The notes under the pieces were generated by a model. The model did not search any database. It saw only the letters and a list, made by a program, of their open reading frames with translations, and was not told where the DNA came from. A stretch of DNA of 64,000 nucleotides from Epichloe hybrida (lineage: Eukaryota; Ascomycota; Sordariomycetes; Hypocreales; Clavicipitaceae): contig JAFEKR010000005.1 of the NCBI GenBank assembly GCA_019022495.1, positions 1,550,001 to 1,614,000 of the forward strand. The letters are read 5' to 3'. Position 1 is the first letter of the stretch. Each line of letters starts with the position of its first letter. This document shows positions 11,475 to 23,711 of this stretch, piece by piece. The position numbers were made by a program, and so were the translations under genes.

Positions 11475-14400
11475 TCATAGCCTCGTGCTCGGCCTCGGGC
11501 CCTTGTTGGCCTTTGACAATGTCCACTTCCCCTTGCCATCCGCGCCGTGTGTGTATCTCGGTCTCAGTGCCTCCGAGACTGACATGGGCTCCTCCATGGG
11601 TACCAACTGGGGATATGCGTGGTAAGGCAGAACATTCTTCAGACTTCTGCTTCTCTTGGCCATCGGTTTGTCTTTGATCGTATTTGCTGACTCTGTCATT
11701 TTCATATCTTTGACCATGTCACGCAATTCGTCGTCGCTGTTGAAGATTTGTGCTTTTATAAGCCATGTATTATGGCCCGTCGCATCTTGAATCGATTTCA
11801 TCACGGGAACACGGGGCGTGAACCGAATGTTTTCGAGGCGCGGAGCGTGCTGCGCTTCGGGCACGACAGCCGGATCGAGAAAGGCTTGCTGACCCTTGTC
11901 GAGCAGGGCGTGAATATCCAGGCTTTCTCCCGGATCTATGGGAGTGGGATGGCTTGGTGTGATACAGTCCATGTCGACCTCCTTACGGAGGACGTGGTCG
12001 ATGTCAATGGCGGAGAAGTAGGCGCATGATTGCGGCAGGTCGTCGATGCCGACTTGTTGTGCAAACATGGCGCGGGTCCAGATGTTGGCTACTTGCAGAG
12101 CCATGGCTGCCTTGTACTTATCCTCTTCATGAACGATATATCGAATTTCGTCGTGCACCGTGATGGCCAGTCTCGCATTGATATTGAACCTTCGCACGAG
12201 AAAGTCCATGGACACGATGAGCAGGTGAAGGTAGTCGACGCCAGAGGACTGAATAGCCCAGTTAATTCGGGAAGTCAAATAACCGCCTTTGCTGACGAAG
12301 CGGCCCATGAGGGCTTCCGTGATGCCTGCACCTAGCACGGGCGTCCGCGGCCGATCTTGCTCCGCAAATTCTTCAAGCTTGTTGAAAACAAAGGATTCTG
12401 TTCCTCCACGCCAGAATGGTCGGCTGTGAATAATCTTCCGAGTTGTTTTTGTCCCCTTAGTGTTGGCATACAACTTGGAAGCTACGTCCATCGTCTCTTT
12501 CTCCGACAGATCAGGGTTGAATTGACGCAGGAGCGTGGCGGCGAACTTCAGACCCGCGCCATAAATTCGGCCGTAATTGAAAACTTTGGCATCGTTTCTT
12601 GTGATGCCCAAGATGGATGCGGTTCGGGAATGCAAGTCTGTCCCCGCTGCCTTGGTACCTTCAAGCGTCATGAATCCGATCGCATTGCCGCCGTGCATCT
12701 GGAAGGTGGCGTCGCCGACTAGGCTGGCAATCCAGAGCTCCTCGGAATCCACGTCGGCCCCTACGAAGCAGTAGCCATCTGGTGCCTTGACCATAGCCTT
12801 GAGTTCCGAACCCACGCGGTTCTTTTTGGCGTTGCTGGCCGTCAGCCAGGTGTTTTCCACGGCGCGTCTAGTAATTGTGCCCATCGGAATGACCTGTGGT
12901 AGAATGAAGCCATCTTCTTGCGCCTTTGACTTGCTTCGTCGTTTCTTGGGTTTGGTGCATGCTTGGAGATCGCCTTTATACACGACCATTTGCGACATGA
13001 TTCGATCTCTTGCACTGATCCAGTAGGAACATGACGCGTTCATCTCGAGGGCTTCTTTGGCATATGCGTACTCCGACGAGAGTGTTCCCTTCTCAAAGAA
13101 ACCCAAGTAGCCTTTGGCCATGGGGTTGGTGCATCGTGCGGTCGGCCCATCTTTATGGGGAAGCTTGAAGAACTCGTGGTCCTTGTCATCGCGGAGCAAA
13201 GGCTCTGTTTCGTCAAACTCACACCTGATCATCTGCTTCGATGTGTATAACTTCCCCGCCTCACCTCGAGGGACCCGGAATGTCCATCCGTACTTGTCAG
13301 ACCAGAAGAGGGGATGGCCATCCCAGGCTAGTCTGAGAAGAAGAGGGGCGACTCTAGTTCGTACCGTGATGCCGATGGGGGAGTTGTTTGTGGCAAAAAG
13401 GTCCTTGTACCACTGAGGCATCCCAGGCTTCTTTTGACGAGCCGCTGGCCGTGGTGGATCGTCTTTCCGTTTTCCCTTGACCATACGGACCTCCTGCCCC
13501 GACCAGTCCAGCTGCTTCATCCACGGGTCATCCCGCCACTTTTCAGCGTCATCCTTGATCTCGAGAGCCTTGTCTGCCAAGCCCACAAGTCTTTCTCGAA
13601 CAGCGTCGGATAGTTTGTAGTATGTTGCTTCAGCATTGGCGATGTATGTATCCCACGACCTGTTCACTGGCAAGATGACAGATGCCAGATGTCGCAATGC
13701 AGCGAAGCTGACGGGATGGGGACAAACTTCCAGGAAGTTGGGGAAGACGATTTTATATATGCGGTGTGTGATGGCAACATCAGCAGCACAATAATCGAGC
13801 AGCTCATCCAACTTTGCCAATATCCCGTCACGATCGAGCTCACCAAAATCATCTCGAACCGCCTTGTCAATAGATACGTTCAGGTGGAATTTGGCCACGT
13901 CTCGCAACGAATTGACGGAGCTGCGCTCCACCCAGAGCTCTTCTTCTTCGTGAATGCTTCCATTGCTCAACAACTCCGCCAAGCCATTGTCGGGAGTCTG
14001 GCTGGCCACTCGCTCGCGAAGTTCACGGTTCTTTCTGTGTTTCATCCAGATTGGTCGTTGTTGCGAGCACATTCCGTTGACAGCAACGTGTAGTGACATG
14101 GTGTCGATGAATGCGTTTCGAGACTGTTTCATGTCGTACTCCTCCAATACTCTAGCCCGATCATAGCCGACATTGTGTCCAACAATGACCCGGTCCTTTG
14201 TTGGATCGCCGAGGGGGATCAGTTGGCGTTCGTTTTTGGTCTTCCCCAGGAGCCATGGAGAGAGCCAGGCATACCAAGCCGTAGGACTCGAGGCGCAGGC
14301 CATGACGGCGAAAGGGCTCTCTTTCCACATGACTTCTGTATCGAAGCACAGCATATCTTCATCGGGCACTTGTACGGCCTGACTTCGTCCATCTGGGTAG

Positions 14401-14969
14401 TATTTCGTCCACCCACTTTGCCTCACCCATTTTCTGGGCTTCGGTGGACAGTTCGCGCGAGCAAACTGCTTTGCATTTGATAAGTAAGGTTCAGCAGAGT
14501 CACAGCCAAGCTTGTAGAAGTGCTCGTCGAGGGTGCGCCCCTGTAAATGGGGTAGGTCGAAGGCGATAGGCCCGGACGTATCGGTGTTTCTGCCCAGGAG
14601 GTCGTGGCGTTGCAAGTGATCCTTGGAGAGTTTGACAAGGTTTTCGGGTGGTGGTTTGCACCCGTCGGGAAATATTTGCTTGAAAACGTGGGCGCTGAGT
14701 TGCTGAACACCAATTTCGTTGTACCTTGATTGTGATGGGACTGCGGCAAGGCAATCAGTTTACGACTGTTGAGGTGAGGAGATTGCGAATAAGTGCATAC
14801 TTGATAGACTGTCATGGTGCTTTGTGTTTTCTTGTCGAGCGACATCAGCCAGCCAGCGAACATGGGCTTGCCAGGCCAAACGACGATGCGCATGGTGACG
14901 AGCAATGCGCACGAAGCTTGCTGTCGAGGCACGCTGGACGTGGCTCGCAGCGGGACAAAGCGAACTCAT
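11475..14969 (-). CDS. MIP1: Mitochondrial DNA polymerase gamma catalytic subunit (family A)
   Basis: Two exons, 14969-14801 and 14740-11475, give 1144 aa. The 60-nt intron (GTATGC...CCGCAG, phase 1) joins an Arg/His-rich N-terminus (MSSLCPAASHVQRASTASF...), typical of a mitochondrial presequence, to the conserved YNEIGVQQLSAHVFKQIFP block. Proofreading exonuclease motifs: FDTEVMW (about 187), VGHNVGYDRAR (about 243) and YCAADVAITHRIY (about 372). Polymerase motif A is GADVDSEELW (about 716), motif B RNDAKVFNYGRIYGAG (about 771) and motif C VHDEIRY (about 920). All catalytic acidic residues are present, so the enzyme should be active. Role: replication and repair of mitochondrial DNA in the matrix. 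A later ATG or TTG start would lose the presequence. It shares a 592-bp divergent promoter with the RING gene. Confidence 0.95.
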
Positions 14970-15561
14970 AAGCGACAGTGCTGCATCACTACAGGGCTTC
15001 TATGCGCCTCGAGTTGTTGATGCGGAATGCGAAGTCGTGGCACTTAGGATTGCTGCTCATGTAGATACAGTCAATGTCGTCAGGAAGCAAAAGAAGTTTT
15101 GCCCGTCCCGTCCGCCATTCGTCAGGACTCAGGAGAAGGACTACTAGTCTAGGCCCGATCCGGCCAGGGAGCGGAGTCGGCTTCCTGCAGGGCTCTGATC
15201 CGCGTGCAAATGTACTCCGTACATATTACATACAACGGACATGTAATCCGTATGGAGTGGTCCCTTCGTCCCTTCCCAACCCGAGTGCACAAGGCAGCCC
15301 GGCTGTTCATTGGCTCCGCTCCCTGTCGCCTCTAAAAAGTGACGGATCGGATCATGACCTGCTGAGCAACTCGAGACTTCTACCAAGTAATCCTGACATG
15401 AGCATCTTGTTGCCCAAACCAACCCTTGAATTTCCCCCTCGATTTTTTGCCTCCGTTGAACGTTCGCCTCTCCTTGCACTTTTTTCCGCCCGGCGCTGCA
15501 TCCGACGACGATACAGTTCTCACCTCACCCATGCACCCATACACAAACCTCGTGCACCGAC
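14970..15561. promoter_or_regulatory. Divergent promoter region MIP1 / SLX8-like
   Basis: A 592-bp spacer between genes transcribed in opposite directions. It contains an exact TACTCCGTA nonamer at 15213-15221, with a related CCGTATGGAGT at about 15248-15258, giving an inverted arrangement. No TATA box is convincing and no gene is seen. Confidence 0.5.
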
Positions 15562-16975
15562 ATGCCCTCGCCTTCTGCCCTTGCCACGACAATGGTCACG
15601 GCAGCCCGTGTCGATCCCATGCTTCTATCTCGTCCTGACGCTCTCTCCGAACCGTCTCAAGCGCCGTCGATGCTGCCACAGCTGCCACAGGTGCCGACTG
15701 CCGACCGCCCACCCGTGGCACGATCCTCCTCATCCCCCTCACCCAGACAACACATCTCCGTGCCTCTTGTTTCCACAACGTCGAGACGCACGTCTCGCGC
15801 GGAAAACCCGCCCACGCCGTCCACGCCGACCCGAAGCCGAAGGAACTTGCGAATGCACTCGCGCCGCCGCAGCACAACTACCAGCACCCTTCACCACCCA
15901 CCGGCTCAGTGGGGTGAGGACACCATTGCCTGCCACGCACCCTCCGACAGCGCAACAACAAATCGCCTCGGCGTCGGTGGCGGCGTCGGTGGCGACGACG
16001 ACGAAGACTTTCTGAGCGCCTTTGCCGACCACGACTTTTCTTCGCCCTCGAGCTATCCATCTTTCACAACAAACCTGCCGGCCGCTCGCGAGGCGTCACC
16101 ACTAGACCAGGCTGCCTTCCAGCCTCGCCAGGCCGCTGCCGCCGCCGCTACTGCCGCGCCTCCTCGCCGCACGTCAACGTACTCTCGCCTGTTTGCTGTA
16201 CCTGCACGATCAACAACACAGCTGTCCGCCTCGAGTGTCGGAGAATCGCAAAACACCCTCTTCTCCAATGAAGACTGGGATGAGCCATTGTCTCAAAGCT
16301 CACCCGGCTCTTTCTCGGATATGATGCCGCCGCCATCCCGGCTACACCATCTACCCAGCGGAATCGACGTCTCGTCTATTCACAAACGGCAACATACACT
16401 TGCTTCGGACGTGGCCGTGAATAACGCGTTAGTTGACTCACTGCAATTACCATCAATTCCAGACGACGACTTATTCGGGGATAGCCTCGTGCCGCAAGTG
16501 TTGGAATCACTTGACGGCGAAGATATGACGACCATAGACTTGACAGACGCAACCGATGTTCCTCACGACCTGACGAAACCCAATCTGCCCGAAACAGACA
16601 AGAGGATCAAGATCTCCAAGTTCCAGTGTGTCATCTGCATGGACGATGCCTCCGCTCTCACAGTCACCCATTGCGGTAAGTTTTACATTCCCAAACCATT
16701 GTCTCGCTCAAAACGCCCGACTCACGGATCGAATCTCGTCTCACGAGCCATGAACTGATGAGCAAAACTCCTCAGGCCACTTGTACTGTGCGCAATGCCT
16801 ACACTCCTCGCTGCATGTTGAAGCGACAAAGGGTAAATGTCCCATGTGTCGAGCCAAGATCGACATGAAATCCAGGTCCGCGTACAATACCAAGACGAAA
16901 GGGTTCTGGCCACTCGAACTGAAACTCATGACGGCCACGAAAAAAGGCAAGCGAAAAGCCGAGGATATCTCATGA
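15562..16975 (+). CDS. SLX8-like C3HC4 RING finger protein, candidate SUMO-targeted ubiquitin ligase
   Basis: Two exons, 15562-16675 and 16776-16975, give 437 aa. The 100-nt intron (GTAAGT...CTCAG) splits the RING between its third Cys and its Gly-His. The zinc ligands in order are C356, C359, C371, H373, C376, C379, C393 and C396, a standard C3HC4 RING at the C-terminal end. The N-terminal 350 residues are disordered, rich in Ser, Pro and Thr, with basic patches. A hydrophobic-acidic IDLTDATDV segment near 325 could be a SUMO-interacting motif. A C-terminal RING plus SIM-like motif is the layout of Slx8 (with Rfp/Slx5), which ubiquitylates SUMO-modified nuclear proteins. Placement in that family is inference; it could be another nuclear RING E3. 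It is convergent with NUP192. Confidence 0.8.
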
Positions 16976-17822
16976 CGAGTCATCATGGTGGAGCTCTTTT
17001 CCGACGATGCTCGTGTAACCACGATGACGAGTTGTCGAAGACTCGCGATGACGTAATTCCGTCATGAATTGACGAGGACAATGTACATGGAGCAAGCGAC
17101 CTGTCATGTAGCACAGAGGACTCGACCGATATTGTCACCGTGAAAACATCAGAGGTCGCCTCTTGATAACATCGAGGAGCACACGCACTTCTCACATGGC
17201 GATATTCGTATATAGTAAAACTCGAACGGATTAGTCCAAGTTCAACTGCGGTCGCGAACCACTGTATCCTGCGCCAACGTAGCCATAAAGTTCATCGCTA
17301 ACTCTGCTGTATCGTAGCCCGTTTTATAACTTGCGCTTATTCCTATCAGGTTCATCTAGAACTAGTCACTATAATTCGAATGCATCATACTAGCTGGGTA
17401 TCGCTAGCAATCCATGTCTCTTCTAGATGTGGCCACAACCAATGAGCCCGGAAAATTATAAACATCTCATGCCTTGAGAAATATGAAAAGTGAAATAAGT
17501 ACCCCCTCCTTTTGACAACGCAGAGCAGTCTATCTTGGATCAATATAAAACAGCGACGCAGCTATGCGGACCCCTTCCATCCAGCAGAAATAACATTCCA
17601 GAGAATGATAAATACCGCTTCACTTTTTGTACTTCATCTACCCATCTCTCGAGGCGGCGACCCCTCCCGTCGTGTGATCAATGTCCAACCGTGTCGGCAA
17701 TCCTTGGTCTGGCAGGCACGCTGTCAATCTCAAATCGCTATACATACCCTTTACGTCCAAACGCCGTACACTCTTTACTACAGTTTGATCTGAAAAATCC
17801 CGGTACTAGCATGCTCGATTTT
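16976..17822. other. Convergent intergenic region SLX8-like / NUP192
   Basis: These 847 bp lie between two gene ends. The sequence is moderately AT-rich without repeats, and no open frame has coding-like composition. It presumably holds two 3' UTRs and terminators. Confidence 0.5.
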
Positions 17823-20800
17823 CTAATGGAAGAGCGAATGGCTCGGTCGAACCGGCTCCACGACTGCTTCGTTCTCATACTCCAGAAACCCCGTCGCGGC
17901 AATAACTACCATGAGTGCATCGGCCAGATCGCCCACTTTCTCGTCCAAGCCATCATTGCTTGCGCCCCCGCCGATGCCAGCACTCCTCTTGAGAGTGTGC
18001 GTCACCAGCATACGATTGTCGGTGAGGAATTTGCGTCCTTGAACAGTGTTGTGGCTGCCCCTGCTGAGGAGGGCGGCGCCAACGATGCGGACCACCTTGG
18101 CCAGGAGGTCGTAGTGTTGCTCCAGGGCTTGAGAGTTTTGGGCGTCGCTTTGGAGTTCGGGGTCGGCGGTGAAGAGGCCTGACGTGTCAATGGCGCGGAA
18201 AAGGTTGGCGTAGAGGATGCATTTGGCGCCGGTGCGTGACTGGGCTATTTGCAGGAGGAGGGCCAAACGGGCATTCTGGTAGTTGCGTTGATCTGTGTGG
18301 CCTGCGCGGTGAGACCTGGTGATTAGGAGCGCCATGGTGCATGGATAGTTTGGGAACAGGCAAGACTTACCAGACGCATACGCGTCGTGCCACTCGTGCA
18401 TGAGGTTGCGGAGGGAGTCGACGACGATGCCAATAAAGTTGAGTCGATTGAGCGTCTCGACAACGTAGCTGTCATTCTCTTGACGGCCAACATGAACCAA
18501 TGAAACAAGGAGCACCAGAGCGGCAGACTGACAGCTGGCTTCGCCACAGTAGGCGTCGTCGCAAATAACGTTGATCAGGCGTTCGCCATATATTTGAATC
18601 GTCTTGGTTGTCTTGGGCCGCGATGGATCCAGCGCTCCCTGCTCCGACATGCCCGTGAGATAACGATAGCAAATTTCATAGTACACTGAACGAAGTTCTG
18701 GAGTGCCAGCCCACTTCCCAATAGCCTGCAAGCAAATCTGGAACAATTGGTACAGTTTATCGCCGACGAGGTTACCAATTGACTGGCCGTGTTGATCTGT
18801 TGGGTCCTGCTTGCCTAGCTCCAACTTGGACAGCAACACTCGGGCTATTGTTGCCAGCTCGAGCGCTTCCCCTGGCCGCTCTGATGCGAACGCCTCGAGG
18901 CTTGGCAACACTGCCTGAAGAGCTTGAAGGAAGAACGATGTCTGTGCCGTACCCTTGTAGTCGTTGCACTCAATCATGACAAGCAGTAATCTGGTCCACG
19001 ACCTCAAAACCTTGACGCATTGGGTGGCGATTTGTTTTTGGCGGTTCGTGGAAACCAGGTATTCGAGGATCATCGCTCCCTCCCTTTCAACTGCAGCGAG
19101 ATCCTGGGCTGATATGATGGTACCCTGGCTATGAGATTCGCCCCGTTTGAGCAGTAGTATCTCTCTGACTCGGTCTGTGTTGTGAACTGCATTGTCATCG
19201 GCATCATTCTCCAGGCAGACACTGATGTCCACGTCTTTGTAGAACTGGATGGGCGGAGGCGGTATTTCCCAAATGCCCTCTGGGAGAAGGAAATCGAACA
19301 AATCGAATACCGTCGGTGTCTGGGTGGCTTGGTTGCCATCCCCAATAACTTGGCCGTTCAGGGCATCGAAGATCCTCCGCTTCATGCTTGGTATCTTGCC
19401 TTGGGAGATCATACACAGCTCCATGGCCATGTACTCGAGGGCTGTGCTTCTTATTGTCAAGAAGTCTATCAGTGTCGCAGCCCCCTCAGTTATGGGGAAA
19501 TGAAGCACTGCAACGTTCTGTCCTTCCCAGAGAAGATCAGGCTGGATGACAGTTTCGCGGATAAGGAGATGGAAGAGAAATTCGTTGGTTCGCAGCTCAT
19601 CAATCACAAGAGAGGCCGAGAGCGGCGAGCTCCAGAGAATATGGAGAATGCGCATTACTTTGGATTTGATCGCAACCAGCCATTGCCGCGTACCCTCACC
19701 ATCTCCAGATGGAATTTCCATCAACAGTCGGAGCAGAGTGTGGAACAAAGCCGTTTGGTTGGAAAATGCACCGTTGCTCTCAATCGTCACAGAGTCCACG
19801 TCACACTTGAATCCGAGAAGTAAGTGAGCAATGGTTGGCTCTTTGGGGGTTGTGCCGAGACACTGGAGGAGGAAATCCAAGATGTAGATTTTGGTGATGT
19901 AATTGGGGGACTCCGCCTCACGACCAGCTTCAAGCGGCGCCATGAGCTCGGAGACGAAGGAACGGGCTATAGACTCATGTTCACCGTTGGCTTCCATGGC
20001 CACAATGGCCTTGTTGCAATGGGGATGACGGCCGGATCCTGACCACGTCGCTGCGATTTTTGACGACGATGACATCTTTTCTAGGAGCTTGAGACAGGCC
20101 AACGTCAAATCGGGATGTTCGATTCCGCAATAATTGCCCAAATCCACAACGAGATTTAGTCGAGTGACGAGTCCATCCTGAAATGAAGCGTATGCTGCAT
20201 TTGCTACGGGTTGGCGGCGAGGTCCTGACTGCGTCTTAATGAGCGGCCGGACCAGATCAAGATAAGTGGCTTCTAGATCAAGAACTTTTGAGATGACTTC
20301 AACAGCTCGCAAAATACCAAGAATCAACGGCGAGTCTGGAGCCGCATTGCCGACATCCGCCGGCTCTTGATGAATCGTGCCGAACAATGCGATCATGACT
20401 CTATCGTTGAACATCCACTCCATGACTCTGGCGAACGGATGTCTCTGGACATACGTTGCGAGATCTGAGGCAGCAATGACAGAGTCAATGTTGATAGTTG
20501 TCTCGTTCGCAAAAACAATCAAGTCCTCGTTAAACGTGGACAAGCATGTCAGAATGAAGTCGAGACAGCTTAATTTAAGCACCCGGAGTTGATGCTTGTC
20601 CTGCAAATCTTGCACCTTGTTCGCAAACACCAAACCCATGACAAAATCCACATACACTTCAACACCAGGATTTCGCGAGTTTGACCCCAGGCTTTCGGGA
20701 AACGGAAGTGAGTCGTTCAATGGGCTGCTGTCAATCGCTGGCGACATCAGAGACAGAAGCAATTGCACGAACGATTCTGGGTCCTCAAAGCCGCTGCTCA

Positions 20801-23008
20801 TCACGTCTAATATGCGGTCCATGGACATGAGTGGTGCAGGTTGGGCTGGCCTAACGGTGCCGGCAGACGCTCCAGCGTACCCCCCAGTAATCCAGTTTTC
20901 CAAGCAAGCCCACATAGTGTAGCTCTCTTGGGTCGTTTTCCTCGACATGAGCGCTTTCAAAACAAAAAAGACGCAGCCTCGCAGTCTGGGGGGGACAGGG
21001 CTGCTGGCTAGTTCATAAAGCATATCCACTAGGTTGTAGTTGGCGTTCTGCAGCAAGAACAGACGTGTAGTTTCGCTCTCCGTGGACAGTTTTGTCATCA
21101 AGCGGAGATAGCATTCGAGTAGCATTGCTGATTCGGGTTCCGTCTCGACTTGTTCTGTGGGTGGTTTGCCCCCTCGGAATCTTAACGTGTGCGTTGTCGT
21201 TGGCTTCTGTCTGATCTTTTCGGAGAAGAAGTCGAGTTCCCTGAAAATTTGTGTCCATGTGAGTGATTGCGATCTCCTCATCTTCCCTGAGGATTGATGA
21301 CCATCATCGAGAAGGAACTCATGTGCCGCTGTGGCACAGTCATCATTTCCGGCGATGGCTTGGAGCATTTCGCAAAAGGCAGTCACAAGCGGAGTAGATG
21401 CTCGCCTGGAGGCCCAGTGCATGAAACCTGCGAGATTGCTATCGGGGTCTGCCCAGAAGTTGGACGCCGCGTCTGGCCGGCCCTCATAGGAATAGGCTAT
21501 TATGAGGAGGAACCTCTCTAGGTCCAGATCTTGCTCATGTGCCTGACTCAGCTGACGTTGCTCATCTTCCTCAACTCTGAGTTTCCTCAAGACATCCGGT
21601 AGATTGGAAATAAATGCATCCACAAACACTTCGATTTGTGACATCAGGCACAACTGAAAGAATCCCGCAAACTGCACTGAATCGGCCGCCAGCGCAGTTG
21701 ATTTCCTCGTCAACCAGTTGCGCATCCCCACACGAACCGAGTCGTGCCAGTCCGCAGGCTTCACATCTCCAGCAACAGACAGCAGGAAGTCGAAGGCGCC
21801 GTCCTTGAGGGCGTCGAGGAACTGTTTCGACCGTTGTCGGTCTTCTTCGTCCAAGTCAGTGCCGGGAGGGATTGCAGCCTCTGGCGGGTCGTCGAGGTAG
21901 AAGCCGCTATACTCGGCTAGCCACCATGCTCTAAAAGCGGCATGAAGATGCGGTAAGGGCCAAGTCGAGTCGTCGCTTGCTGGGAACAGTTTATTATGCA
22001 ATCCTCGTACTTTGATCAGATCATACCCCCCTTCCTCTGACCCAAACAGAAATATGTATGCGCCCATGGCAGGAATCAGATGTGCTATTGCAGATTAGCA
22101 ATGACAGAGTGAGAGCGAACGTGGTGGAGCGCCATGTCGTTGACTGACCAAGTAAATTATCATATTTGTCCAGCTTTTTGAGTGTTGAGATAAAGTCCAT
22201 GAAGTCCGACGTATCTGCCTGTCTTTTCTCGATGCAGCGACAGAGAATCACACCTAAGAGCTCATGCTGCTGGATCAAGCTGACTCGGGAGAATTCCACA
22301 GTCTCCATCTCTTCAGAGAGCTGCCCAGGCTTTACTTGGCTGAGTGTTTGGGCGGCGGCGATTCTTTCTGCCAGCTTTTGCAGCCAATCTTTGATTTTAG
22401 CCATAGCAGTCATGCATCTCGGGACGTATCGCTTTGCTCCGCCAGGTCCAGACCGAAATAGCCTCGCCGCCACGTACATTTTGATCGTTTCCAGAGCGCT
22501 CGATTCTTCATTGTCATCCTCAGCACTGTCCAGCTCGAGAAGTAGTCTTAAAATGTCCAGGACGTATTTGCGCTGTTGGTGAAATCGAATAATGCCACAT
22601 TCCAATAAAGACCGGCCTAGGACAGACGGATCATCTTGCGATTCGAACAGGCATTTCGCAGCATCGAGTTCATCGGCATCGAGTTCGTCGGACAGTAACA
22701 GCGCGTCTTGTTGAAAGCTTTCGTTGATTGTGAACTCGTCACCTTCGATAGACAATTTTCCTGCTCAGGGATTAGTGACGCACTGCTTTGAAGATTTGCC
22801 GAGCATGAAGAAGCCCACCTGATCTGACCGTATTGCGACTCTTCTCGTTTTTCGGCGGGCCGTCCCATAACTTGCCCAACTCTCGTTCGAAAATCTGCAC
22901 AAGTATCTCATTATTCAAGCTCTCGGGTGTGTCTCCATATCCAGCATTAAGCGCGACCAATTCGCGGTGGAAGGCTTGCAAAGCATCCAGGACTGTGATT
23001 TCGGCCAT
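17823..23008 (-). CDS. NUP192: Nucleoporin Nup192 (Nup205 homologue), inner-ring scaffold
   Basis: Four exons, 23008-22819, 22760-22149, 22084-18371 and 18301-17823, give 1664 aa, near the usual size of fungal Nup192. Introns are GTGGGC...GAGCAG (branch CACTAAT), GTCAGT...CAATAG and GTAAGT...GCGCAG. The last is only 69 nt and keeps the frame, so it is easy to miss. The N-terminus matches the family (LSIEGDEFTINESFQQDALL). The rest is an all-helical solenoid without catalytic motifs. Other recognisable blocks are AHLIPAMGAYIFLFG near residue 270 and NARLALLLQIAQSRTGAK near 1515. Known role: a large alpha-solenoid of the inner ring of the nuclear pore that binds Nic96 and Nup53-type linkers. 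It shares a 703-bp divergent promoter with TEL1. A short basic or proline tail ends the protein. Confidence 0.93.
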
Positions 23009-23711
23009 TGTAGGTTCTTGACGCTATCTATCGCATGGCGAAATCCTGCCAGTCGCAAAACGAGTCCGAGGCAGCCGCTCAAGTAGCAGCAAGAAGGGGG
23101 TCAATGAACAACCACAATTGGTCACAGACTGAATACAGCCAAGGAGGTTGCAGTGATCGTTTTCGATATCGTGCAGCCTCGCTGCTTCCATCGCTGCTGA
23201 AGGCGAACAAAAAGCCTTCTGCGATTGTGCCATGGATGAGCTCCCAGGTGCGGGTCGGAGTAAACAGAGCAGAGGGCGGTGTGGATTCTGCCCGTCATAC
23301 GGAGTATCTCCAGCCAAGCAAGCAAGCTGTGCAACATTACATTACACATTGAAGCTCCCGCAGCGCAACCGCCATCGGTCAACCAATGCAACTCGAATGC
23401 CAGGCACCAGGAGGGAACTGGCAATGGTCAATGGTATTTCGCAAGCAGATCTCGCACTGCATGCCAATTACTTCGAACGGCCATGATTTTGGGCCTCGAC
23501 GCCGACTCAATGCACTCATGAGCTTAACATGACGACAACTTCACCCGCTGCTCGTGCAGAGATTCCCTTCACCCGTTAGCTGTTGGTCCGCATTGGCCCA
23601 CGCGTTGCCGTACTTCGCGGGCTTGCTACACATGACAGCGACTCGGTGGGATCACCCCAGCCTGAAACATTGAGCGAGAAGAAGGCGTTGCGGATCAGTA
23701 CTGCAAGCAAG
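23009..23711. promoter_or_regulatory. Divergent promoter region NUP192 / TEL1
   Basis: This 703-bp spacer separates the two start codons. It contains an ACGCGT hexamer at 23600-23605, the core of the MCB element bound by MBF in yeasts, 107 bp before the TEL1 ATG. It also has an exact TACGGAGTA at 23298-23306, the reverse complement of the nonamer in the MIP1 promoter. The assignment as regulatory sites is inference. Confidence 0.45.

Noticed and set aside
15074..16015. 313-codon frame overlapping the RING gene start
   Set aside because: It is in another frame from the RING protein, rich in Pro, Arg and Ser from a pyrimidine-rich promoter, and has no similarity I can recognise.
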